From CAVORB01 sp963736235 (GTDB lineage: Bacteria; Pseudomonadota; Gammaproteobacteria; Chromatiales; Chromatiaceae), in NCBI GenBank assembly GCA_963736235.1, contig CAVTOR010000027.1:24786-88785 (forward strand): a DNA stretch of 64,000 nucleotides, written 5' to 3'. The notes beneath the pieces were generated by a model. The model was not told the DNA's origin. It did no database searches and worked only from the letters and a program-made list of their open reading frames with translations. Numbering within the stretch: position 1 is the stretch's first letter; each line of letters starts with the position of its first letter. Positions 18,012-25,599 of this stretch are shown in pieces. The translations under genes were made by a program, and so were the position numbers.

Positions 18012-18467
18012 CTTCTCTGAATCCTGGGAGGGCTAGATCTCTTTAAGCAAATATTGCGCCATACTGATTTTTTTTCGTTAAATCAATCTAGTGAGAGAAT
18101 AGACTGCACAAAAAAACGGGGAATTGTCGTTACGAGGAGACGTCATATCGAGTTTTCCGGCTGTTCGTATCGTGGCATCTTGGGAGGCCGACTTCCGGTG
18201 AAGAAGATGACTCCCCTAGGTTGAGGTCTCGCGGCGCAGGGCATTTCCATTGGTATCGACGGGCTGGAACATTGCGCTGCTCAGATCGTCTTCGACCGCG
18301 ATAGTCTGGAATGTAACCGGTATCGACCATGCTGATTGTGAGCGGCTTTGCATTAGCTTGTGCCAAACGTCCCGCTGGTGTGGACGGGGCATTCTCCGGT
18401 TGGGGGCAGCGAATTTGATGTTAGGAATTGGATCGGCCGCGGAAGCCGCAGGTCTCCTTACGATTCG
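18012..18467. other. AT-richer divergent intergenic region upstream of oxyR
   Basis: No convincing gene is visible. The part at 18050-18120 is distinctly AT-rich, with long T and A runs, in contrast to the surrounding GC-rich sequence, and should hold promoters for the phosphodiesterase fusion and perhaps oxyR. Small frames here have poor coding character. Confidence 0.5.
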
Positions 18468-19403
18468 ATGACGCTCAACGAGCTTCGCTACATCGTGGCA
18501 TTTGCGCGGGAGCGCCACTTCGGGCGTGCCGCGGAGGCTTGCTTTGTCAGCCAACCAACGCTGAGTGTCGCGGTAAAGAAGTTGGAGGACGAGCTTGGGG
18601 TGAGTTTGTTCGAGCGGGGAGGGGGAGAGGTCAAGGTGACTTCGGTGGGGGAGCAGATCGTCGCCCAAGCCCAGCGCGTGCTGGAAGAGGCGGATGGCGT
18701 AAAGCTTCTGGCGCGGCACGGAAAGGATCCGCTCACTGACGCTCTGCGCCTGGGGGCTATCTACACGATCGGACCCTACTTGCTTCCGCAGCTTATCCCT
18801 CTGGTCATGGAACAAGCCCCGGGTATGCCGCTCGTGATTGAGGAGAACTTCACCTCCGCGCTCGGCGAGCGCCTGAAGCGCGGTGAGCTTGATGTCATCA
18901 TCATCTCGTTGCCATTCGACGAGCCCGGTATCCTCACGCGCCCCCTCTATGACGAGGCATTTGTCGTGTTGCTGCCGGGCGGGCATCCCTGGGTTGAGCA
19001 ACAGTCGGTGCAGATCGATCGCCTAGCAGACGAGAACGTGCTGCTGCTGGGTCCGGGGCATTGTTTCCGTGATCAAGTCCTGCGGGTATGTCCCCGTTGC
19101 CTTCAGTCTTCGACAGCCACCGGGTCTCTTCAGCGCGGGCTGGAGGGAGGATCCCTGGAGACGATACGCTGCATGGTTGCCGGTGGCGTAGGTGTCACCG
19201 TGCTCCCGTGCACCGCCGCAAGCCCGGAACGGTTTTCGGAGGGCATGGTCGCGGTGCGGCCGTTCTCAGCAGGCGCGCCGCAGCGTCGCGTTGCGCTGGC
19301 ATGGCGGAAATCCTTTCCGCGCCTGGCGGCGGTAGAGTTGCTTGCCCGCGCGGTCCGCGCCGCGCGACTGGACTGCGTGACCTACATCGAGCCTGGTCGA
19401 TAA
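18468..19403 (+). CDS. oxyR: hydrogen peroxide-sensing LysR regulator OxyR
   Basis: The 311-residue LysR-type protein has the N-terminal winged helix (MTLNELRYIVAFARERHFGR followed by CFVSQPTLSVAVKKLEDELG). The sensor motif GHCFRDQVLRVC places cysteines at residues 199 and 208, the same numbers and spacing as the disulfide-forming pair of E. coli OxyR. A further cysteine is at 211. It should therefore activate antioxidant genes on peroxide stress. The ATG at 18468 gives the standard start. The next gene is a rubrerythrin, a likely target. Confidence 0.92.
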   Translation: MTLNELRYIVAFARERHFGRAAEACFVSQPTLSVAVKKLEDELGVSLFERGGGEVKVTSVGEQIVAQAQRVLEEADGVKLLARHGKDPLTDALRLGAIYTIGPYLLPQLIPLVMEQAPGMPLVIEENFTSALGERLKRGELDVIIISLPFDEPGILTRPLYDEAFVVLLPGGHPWVEQQSVQIDRLADENVLLLGPGHCFRDQVLRVCPRCLQSSTATGSLQRGLEGGSLETIRCMVAGGVGVTVLPCTAASPERFSEGMVAVRPFSAGAPQRRVALAWRKSFPRLAAVELLARAVRAARLDCVTYIEPGR

Positions 19404-19519
19404 ATTCAGACTATCAGGACCATTGGTACAAACAATTTCTTAAAGTATGCCCTGACCGCTATCTTTCTAAGCGCATCGCGCAGAGCGCATACCCTACAGC
19501 AACCCAATCGGAGTAACCT

Positions 19520-19939
19520 ATGGATCTGAAAGGCAGTAAGACCGAGCAACACCTGAAAGACGCATTCGCGGGCGAGTCCCAGGCTAACCGCCGCTATCTC
19601 TATTTCGCCTCCAAGGCGGACGTCGAGGGCTACAATGACGTGTCCGCCGTCTTCCGCTCCACCGCCGAGGGCGAGACCGGTCACGCCCACGGGCACCTGG
19701 AGTATCTCGAGCAGTGCGGCGATCCCGCCACCGGCATGCCGTTCGGCGGCACCGGAGACAATCTGAAGACCGCCATCGCGGGCGAGACTCACGAGTACAC
19801 TGACATGTACCCGGGCATGGCCAAGACCGCCCGTGACGAGGGCTTCGACGAGATCGCCGACTGGTTCGAGACCCTGGCCAAGGCCGAGCGCTCGCACGCC
19901 AATCGTTTCCAGAAGGCCCTGGACAACCTGAACGGGTGA
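19520..19939 (+). CDS. rubrerythrin, diiron domain only
   Basis: The 139-residue protein has the ferritin-like diiron fold: MDLKGSKTEQHLKDAFAGES, RSTAEGETGHAHGHLEYL and a C-terminal AKAERSHANRFQKAL supply the Glu and ExxH ligands. The usual C-terminal rubredoxin-like domain is absent, so electrons must come from a separate partner. Rubrerythrins reduce hydrogen peroxide. It lies 116 bases after oxyR on the same strand and is followed by a strong terminator. Confidence 0.9.
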   Translation: MDLKGSKTEQHLKDAFAGESQANRRYLYFASKADVEGYNDVSAVFRSTAEGETGHAHGHLEYLEQCGDPATGMPFGGTGDNLKTAIAGETHEYTDMYPGMAKTARDEGFDEIADWFETLAKAERSHANRFQKALDNLNG

Positions 19940-19968
19940 TTCCCGTAGTTGGTTAGGCGCAGATCGCA

Positions 19969-19993
19969 GGGGCGCACTGGCGCCCCTTTTTTT
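19969..19993 (+). terminator. rho-independent terminator after rubrerythrin
   Basis: A GGGGCGC stem pairs with GCGCCCC around a short loop and is followed by seven T. Confidence 0.85.
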
Positions 19994-20122
19994 ACGCCTG
20001 ACGTGGGCTCCGTGAGTTTAGGCGCCTCAGGCCCAGTCGCGGTCGCTCGATTGCCGGAGCGGAAAGATGCATTCTGTCAGCGAAACGGCTGAGGTGTGGT
20101 TACCAGGGGAGAGCGTCCTTAG

Positions 20123-21691
20123 ATGAGCGGCACGCCGCATGGGCTAGACGGCATTCCGAGCACGTTCCGCGCTACGGCGCGGGCGTTTGCCGAGGAGCCG
20201 GCGATGCTCGGTGTCGGGGGCGAGTGGACCTTCGCGAGGCTGGATCGGGACTCGGACGGCCTCGCGGCGGGTCTCCTTCGGCTCGGCATCGCACCCGGCG
20301 TCCGGGTCGGGCTCTATTGTCCGAACTCACCCGAGTTCGCTGCGGTCTATCTGGCGATCCTCAAGGCCGGGGCCACGGTGGTTCCGATCAATGTGATGCT
20401 GAACCCGAAAGAGGTCGCCTTCATTCTGGAGGACGCCGGTGCGCGGGGGTTGTTCTATCACGCTGCCTTGGCGGACGCGGCGGCCCAGGTTCGAGGGGTG
20501 GCAACCGGGCTTGAGTTCTCGGTTTGCATCGGAGACGGTCCGGGAGACGACCCCTCTCTGGCGGAGGTCGCGGTGCTGGGCGGTCGGCCACCGGAGCCCT
20601 CAATCGAGCCAGGTCGGGACCTGGCGGCGATCCTCTACACATCAGGTACGACGGGTCGGCCCAAGGGGGCGATGCTCACCCACCGCAACCTGATGTCGAA
20701 TACCGCAAGTGTCATGCAGGCGCTGGAGCTTCAGTCCGGGCGCGATCGGATGCTGGTGGTGCTGCCCATGTTCCACGCCTTTGCGGCGACCGTGGGCATG
20801 TTGACTCCGCTGGTGCATGGTCTGAGCCTGGTGATCGCGGAGCGGTTCGAGCCGAGGCTGGTGAGCGCCGCCATCGCCGAGCATGGCGCTACCGTCTTCC
20901 TCGGGGTGCCCAGCATGTACAGTCTCCTGTTGCGGTTGGAGCAAGCCGATCTCGCCAATTGGAAATCAGTACGCTTCTGCGTTTCCGGGGGTGCGGCCAT
21001 GCCCGAGGCGGTTATGGCGGCCTTCGAGGAGCGCTTCGGGATACCGGTCCTGGAGGGTGATGGCCCCACAGAGTGTTCCCCGGTGACCTGCGTGAATCCC
21101 TTATCGGGACCCCGTAAGGCGGGCTCCGTGGGGCGGCCCGTGCCCGGGGTCGAAATGCGGATCACCGGTCCCGATGGCGAAACGCTCCCCGACGGCGAGC
21201 ACGGCGAGGTGTGCGTCCGTGGACCGAGTGTGATGCGGGGCTACTGGGGACGGCCGGAGGAGACCGCCGAAAGCTTTTTCGACGACTGGTTTCGTACCGG
21301 GGACCTGGGCTACCGGGACACCGACAGCTATTTCTTCCTCGTGGACCGCATCAAGGATTTGATCATCACCAACGGGATGAACGTCTATCCGCGCGTGATC
21401 GAGGAGACGCTGTATCGCCACCCGGCCGTGGCCGAGACCGCAGTCGTGGGAGAGCCTCATGCCCTTCACGGAGAGATCCCCATCGCCTATGTGGTGCCGA
21501 AGCCGGGCGTGCATGCCGATCCGCGAGAGCTGCGTGACTGGTGCAGGGAGCACCTTGGACGACATGAGGTCCCGAGGCGAGTCGTGCTGCGGGAATCGCT
21601 GCCCAGGAACGCCGCGGGCAAGGTGCTGAAGCGGGAATTGCGCCTACACGGGGAGCTGGAACGGGGTGTGGACACTCGGGCCAAGGCTTGA
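20123..21691 (+). CDS. long-chain acyl-CoA synthetase-like AMP ligase
   Basis: The 522-residue ANL enzyme has the ATP loop AILYTSGTTGRPKGAMLTHR, the GDGPTECSPV motif, DDWFRTGDLGYRD, and the C-terminal SLPRNAAGKVLKREL with the catalytic lysine. This is the pattern of FadD-like fatty acyl-CoA ligases, which activate free fatty acids for degradation or lipid synthesis. Chain length cannot be read from the sequence. The ATG at 20123 has GGGGAGAG upstream. It is a separate unit between the rubrerythrin terminator and the tig promoter. Confidence 0.85.
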   Translation: MSGTPHGLDGIPSTFRATARAFAEEPAMLGVGGEWTFARLDRDSDGLAAGLLRLGIAPGVRVGLYCPNSPEFAAVYLAILKAGATVVPINVMLNPKEVAFILEDAGARGLFYHAALADAAAQVRGVATGLEFSVCIGDGPGDDPSLAEVAVLGGRPPEPSIEPGRDLAAILYTSGTTGRPKGAMLTHRNLMSNTASVMQALELQSGRDRMLVVLPMFHAFAATVGMLTPLVHGLSLVIAERFEPRLVSAAIAEHGATVFLGVPSMYSLLLRLEQADLANWKSVRFCVSGGAAMPEAVMAAFEERFGIPVLEGDGPTECSPVTCVNPLSGPRKAGSVGRPVPGVEMRITGPDGETLPDGEHGEVCVRGPSVMRGYWGRPEETAESFFDDWFRTGDLGYRDTDSYFFLVDRIKDLIITNGMNVYPRVIEETLYRHPAVAETAVVGEPHALHGEIPIAYVVPKPGVHADPRELRDWCREHLGRHEVPRRVVLRESLPRNAAGKVLKRELRLHGELERGVDTRAKA

Positions 21692-21709
21692 TCTGGCCCG
21701 TCTGCAAGG

Positions 21710-21738
21710 TTGGAAGCTGGCGTGTGGAAGGCTATACT
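21710..21738 (+). promoter_or_regulatory. sigma-70-type promoter upstream of tig
   Basis: TTGGAA, a 17-base spacer and TATACT form a good sigma-70 promoter. The implied leader before the tig start is about 190 bases, long enough to hold further control. Confidence 0.6.
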
Positions 21739-21933
21739 GACCGGCTTCTCAGTTGACCGGTTGTTTTTCGCCGCCCGACGGGTGCGTCGGAATGACCTCC
21801 GCCTTGGCTAAGAAGTAGGTGGGGTGTCTTTATCTCTCGCCCTTGCCGCGAGCAGGATGATCCCCGGTTGGTTCATGGCCCGCATGGTTTGTTGCTTCGG
21901 CGGGTGGCGCTACTGTTGAGAGACTACCAGACG

Positions 21934-23229
21934 ATGGACGTATCAGTGGAAAGCGGAGACGGGCTCGAACGGCGCATGACCGTAGCTTTGCCGTCGGAGC
22001 GGATCGAAGATGAGGTCGAAAAGCGACTGCAGAGCTTTGCTCGCTCGGCCAGGCTTCCGGGATTCCGGCCTGGGAAAGTGCCCGTCAAAATCCTGCGTCA
22101 ACGCTATGGCGAGCAGCTCACCCAGGAGGTCTTTGGCGACCTGATGCAGTCGAGTTTCGGCGAGGCCGTGAGCCAGGAGAGCTTGCGACCTGCGGGGCCC
22201 CCGCGCGTTGAGCCCAGTATCGACAGGAACGAAAAGCGCTATGCCTACACCGCCGTCTTCGAGGTTCTGCCGCAGTTCGAGCTCGGTGCGCTCGAAGGCA
22301 AAGTCGTCAAGCGCCCCGCGGCCGAGGTCACCGATGGCGACCTGGATGACATGATCGAGAAGCTGCGCAGACAGCGTAAGACCTGGCTCCTGGTCGAGCG
22401 CCCGGCGCAGGACGGCGATCGCGTCACCGTCGCGTTCACCGGGGTCATTGACGGCGAGCCCTTCGAGGGAGGCACGGCGGACGACGCTGAGCTCGAGCTT
22501 GGCAGCGGGCGAATGATTCCAGGTTTCGAAAACGGCCTGATCGGGGCGCAGACAGGCGAGGAGAGAACCCTCGAGCTGAGTTTCCCGGAGGATTACCACG
22601 CCGAGCATCTCAAAGGTAAGCCGGTTACTTTTCAGGTCACGGTAAAAACCGTCTCGGAGCCAAAGCTGCCCGAGATCGATGCCGAGTTTGCCCGCGCGTT
22701 CGGCGTCGAGGACGGCGATGTCGAACGCTTTCGGCAAGACGTGCGGGCAAACATGGAGCGCGAGCTCAAGCAGCGCCTGCAATCGCGTATCAAGAATCAG
22801 GTCATGGACCTGTTGATCGAGGCCAACGCGATCGACCTGCCGCGCGTGCTGATTAAGGAAGAAATCAAGTCCCTGAAGGAGCAGGCGCGCCAGAACATCG
22901 GTGGTGGACGGTTCGAGCTGCCCGACGAGATGTTTGAGGCTTCGGCCCGCCGGCGTGTCGCCCTCGGTCTCATCATCGCGGAGCTGGTCAAGGTCAATGA
23001 CATCAGAGTCGATAGCGACAGGGTGCGCTCGGTGGTGGAGGATATGGCATCCACCTATGAGGAACCCCAGGAAGTGATCGACTACTATTACAGCAACAAG
23101 GCGCGGCTGCAGCCCCTGGAGTCCCTTACGCTGGAAGATCAGGTAGTCGACTGGGTGCTGGATCGCGTTACCGTGGAAGACGAGCCGAGCAGCTTCCAGC
23201 AGCTTACCAATCCTGCCCAGGAGAGCTAA
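21934..23229 (+). CDS. tig: trigger factor
   Basis: The 431-residue protein is the ribosome-bound chaperone and prolyl isomerase. The ribosome-docking loop ARLPGFRPGKVPVKILRQRYG, the FKBP-like domain (RVTVAFTGVIDGEPFEGG) and the C-terminal helical arms (residues about 245-431) are present in order. The ATG at 21934 gives MDVSVESGDGLERRM, the normal start; an upstream in-frame extension lacks family character. It opens the tig-clpP-clpX-lon block. Confidence 0.96.
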   Translation: MDVSVESGDGLERRMTVALPSERIEDEVEKRLQSFARSARLPGFRPGKVPVKILRQRYGEQLTQEVFGDLMQSSFGEAVSQESLRPAGPPRVEPSIDRNEKRYAYTAVFEVLPQFELGALEGKVVKRPAAEVTDGDLDDMIEKLRRQRKTWLLVERPAQDGDRVTVAFTGVIDGEPFEGGTADDAELELGSGRMIPGFENGLIGAQTGEERTLELSFPEDYHAEHLKGKPVTFQVTVKTVSEPKLPEIDAEFARAFGVEDGDVERFRQDVRANMERELKQRLQSRIKNQVMDLLIEANAIDLPRVLIKEEIKSLKEQARQNIGGGRFELPDEMFEASARRRVALGLIIAELVKVNDIRVDSDRVRSVVEDMASTYEEPQEVIDYYYSNKARLQPLESLTLEDQVVDWVLDRVTVEDEPSSFQQLTNPAQES

Positions 23230-23280
23230 TCGCGACGAGCCCGGTCGTTGACGGCAGACCCCCGAACAGGCCAGTTAACT

Positions 23281-23922
23281 ATGAGCAAGATTTTCGATTC
23301 CGGAGACTGGGATCCCAAGGCATTGGGGTTGGTGCCGATCGTGGTAGAGCAGACGGCGCGCGGCGAGCGCTCGTTCGACATCTACTCTCGCCTTCTCAAG
23401 GAACGCGTGATCTTTCTGGTCGGTCCAGTCGAGGACCACATGGCCAATCTTGTCGTCGCGCAGTTGCTGTTTCTGGAATCGGAGAACCCGGACAAGGACA
23501 TACACCTCTACATCAATTCCCCCGGTGGGTCGGTCACGGCGGGACTGGCGATCTACGACACCATGCGCTTCATCCGTCCCGACGTCAGCACCATGTGCAT
23601 CGGTCAGGCGGCCAGCATGGGTGCCCTGCTGCTCGCGGGCGGCGCATCCGGCAAGCGCTACTGCCTGCCGCACTCCCGCATGATGATTCACCAGCCCCTG
23701 GGCGGTTTTCAGGGCCAGGCGACCGATGTAGACATACACGCGCGCGAGATACTGAAGATCCGCGATCAACTGAACCACATCCTGTCGCGTCATACCGGGC
23801 AGCCGGTGGAAAAGGTGGCCCAGGACACGGAGCGGGACCGCTTCCTGGGGGGCGACGAGGCGGTGACCTACGGATTGATTGACAAGGTGCTCGAGGAACG
23901 GGCGCCGGCAACAGTGAGCTGA
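23281..23922 (+). CDS. clpP: ATP-dependent Clp protease proteolytic subunit
   Basis: The 213-residue serine peptidase forms the proteolytic barrel used with ClpX. The catalytic serine is in GQAASMGALLLAGG and the histidine in SRMMIHQPLGG; the INSPGGSV oxyanion strand is also present. The ATG at 23281 gives 213 residues, close to other ClpP proteins including a short propeptide region. It is 51 bases downstream of tig and may be cotranscribed with it. Confidence 0.97.
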   Translation: MSKIFDSGDWDPKALGLVPIVVEQTARGERSFDIYSRLLKERVIFLVGPVEDHMANLVVAQLLFLESENPDKDIHLYINSPGGSVTAGLAIYDTMRFIRPDVSTMCIGQAASMGALLLAGGASGKRYCLPHSRMMIHQPLGGFQGQATDVDIHAREILKIRDQLNHILSRHTGQPVEKVAQDTERDRFLGGDEAVTYGLIDKVLEERAPATVS

Positions 23923-24042
23923 GTGCGCGGAGGTTCCCGTGATCGGGGGTCGGCCCGCAATCGAGGGGGCTCGCGAAGACTTGCAACGCGCTCTCAGGCC
24001 GCTCAATACGGCTGCTTGAGCGCGCTCCGGCGCGTCACTGGC

Positions 24043-24070
24043 TTGCCATCTCCCGGCAAACCGTTATGAT
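24043..24070 (+). promoter_or_regulatory. candidate sigma-70 promoter for clpX
   Basis: TTGCCA, a 16-base spacer and TATGAT lie in the 211-base gap between clpP and clpX and could allow clpX expression independent of clpP. Confidence 0.5.
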
Positions 24071-24133
24071 TACCGGCACCCCGAAAGGATCGCGCCCCCG
24101 CTGAATCCATCACCTCCCGGAGAGCGATACCCC

Positions 24134-25411
24134 ATGAGTGGCAGCAACCACCACGGAAAGAGCGACGACGGTAAGCTCCTTTACTGCTCGTTCTGCGGCA
24201 AGAGTCAGCATGAGGTACGCAAGCTGATCGCGGGGCCCTCCGTTTTTATCTGCGACGAGTGCGTCGAGCTCTGTAACGACATCATTCGCGAGGAGATGCA
24301 GGAGGGCGTCGGCGAGGCCACCAGCAAGCTGCCGAAACCGCGGGAAATCAACCAGATCCTGGATCAGTACGTGATCGGCCAGGATCAGGCGAAGAAGGTC
24401 CTCTCGGTCGCCGTCTACAACCACTACAAACGACTCGAGAGCACCGGCGCCAAGGAAGAGATCGAGATCGCCAAGAGCAATATCCTGCTCATCGGCCCCA
24501 CCGGCTCGGGCAAGACGTTGCTGGCGGAGACCCTGGCGCGGCTGCTCAACGTGCCCTTCACGATCGCGGATGCAACGACGCTCACCGAGGCGGGTTACGT
24601 CGGTGAGGACGTCGAGAACATCATCCAGAAGCTGCTACAGAAGTGTGACTACGACGTCGACAAGGCGCAGACCGGCATCGTGTACATCGACGAGATCGAC
24701 AAAATCTCGCGCAAGTCGGACAACCCGTCCATCACCCGCGACGTCTCGGGAGAGGGCGTACAGCAGGCGCTGCTCAAGCTGATCGAGGGGACCGTCGCCT
24801 CGGTACCGCCGCAAGGCGGGCGCAAGCATCCCCAGCAGGAGTTCCTGCAGGTCGACACCGCCAACATCCTGTTCATCGTCGGTGGTGCCTTCGCCGGCCT
24901 GGACAAGGTGATCCGTAATCGCTCCAAGAAGGGCGGTATTGGCTTCAGCGCCGAGGTCCACAGTCAGGACAACGGCATGAAGATCGGCGAGCTGCTGAGC
25001 GGGGTTGAACCGGAGGATCTTATCCGGTACGGCTTGATTCCCGAGTTCGTCGGGCGTCTGCCGGTTATCGCCACGCTCGAGGAACTTGACGAGGAGGCGC
25101 TGGTACGGATTCTCACCGAGCCGAAAAACGCCCTGATCAAGCAATACGGGCGACTGTTCGAGATGGAGGGATGCGAGCTCGAGCTGCGCGAGGACGCTCT
25201 GCGTTCGATCGCGAAAAAGGCGATGGACCGCAAGACCGGCGCCCGCGGTCTGCGCACCATCATGGAGCAGGTACTGCTCGACATCATGTACGACCTGCCG
25301 TCGATGGAGAACGTCAGCAAGGTCGTGGTCGATGCGTCCGTCATCGGCGGGGAAAACGATCCTTTCGTCATCTACGACGGCGTCGACAAGCAGCTTGCCG
25401 CGTCTGACTGA
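24134..25411 (+). CDS. clpX: Clp protease ATP-binding subunit ClpX
   Basis: The 425-residue AAA+ unfoldase recognises tagged substrates and feeds them to ClpP. The N-terminal zinc-binding domain has CSFCGKSQ and CDECVELC. Walker A is GPTGSGKTLLAETLARLL, Walker B is IVYIDEIDKISR, and the C-terminal sensor region has KTGARGLRTIMEQVLLD. The size is normal and the frame is intact. The start ATG at 24134 has GGAG upstream. Confidence 0.97.
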   Translation: MSGSNHHGKSDDGKLLYCSFCGKSQHEVRKLIAGPSVFICDECVELCNDIIREEMQEGVGEATSKLPKPREINQILDQYVIGQDQAKKVLSVAVYNHYKRLESTGAKEEIEIAKSNILLIGPTGSGKTLLAETLARLLNVPFTIADATTLTEAGYVGEDVENIIQKLLQKCDYDVDKAQTGIVYIDEIDKISRKSDNPSITRDVSGEGVQQALLKLIEGTVASVPPQGGRKHPQQEFLQVDTANILFIVGGAFAGLDKVIRNRSKKGGIGFSAEVHSQDNGMKIGELLSGVEPEDLIRYGLIPEFVGRLPVIATLEELDEEALVRILTEPKNALIKQYGRLFEMEGCELELREDALRSIAKKAMDRKTGARGLRTIMEQVLLDIMYDLPSMENVSKVVVDASVIGGENDPFVIYDGVDKQLAASD

Positions 25412-25445
25412 GTCGATACCGAACCGGCGCGAGGGAACGGCGTCG

Positions 25446-25475
25446 GCGTTGAAGTGCGCCGCGAATGCCCTAACT
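25446..25475 (+). promoter_or_regulatory. possible heat-shock (sigma-32) promoter before lon
   Basis: GCGTTGAAG followed about 13 bases later by CCCTAACT resembles the sigma-32 pattern and the E. coli lon promoter, which also has GTTGAA. The -10 match is imperfect. Confidence 0.35.
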
Positions 25476-25599
25476 TCTCTCCCCATCAACGTCCTCTCCA
25501 ATACCGCTTTGCCACGACCTTTCGCGACGAGGTTGCAGCCGATCGAATTCGCGGCGTCTGCGCCTTTGGCAAGCATCACCGAGTTACTCCAAGATTTTT

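Noticed and set aside
18130..18366. 78-codon frame between the phosphodiesterase fusion and oxyR
   Set aside because: Composition is poor, no ribosome-binding site is evident, and it lies in a promoter-rich region.
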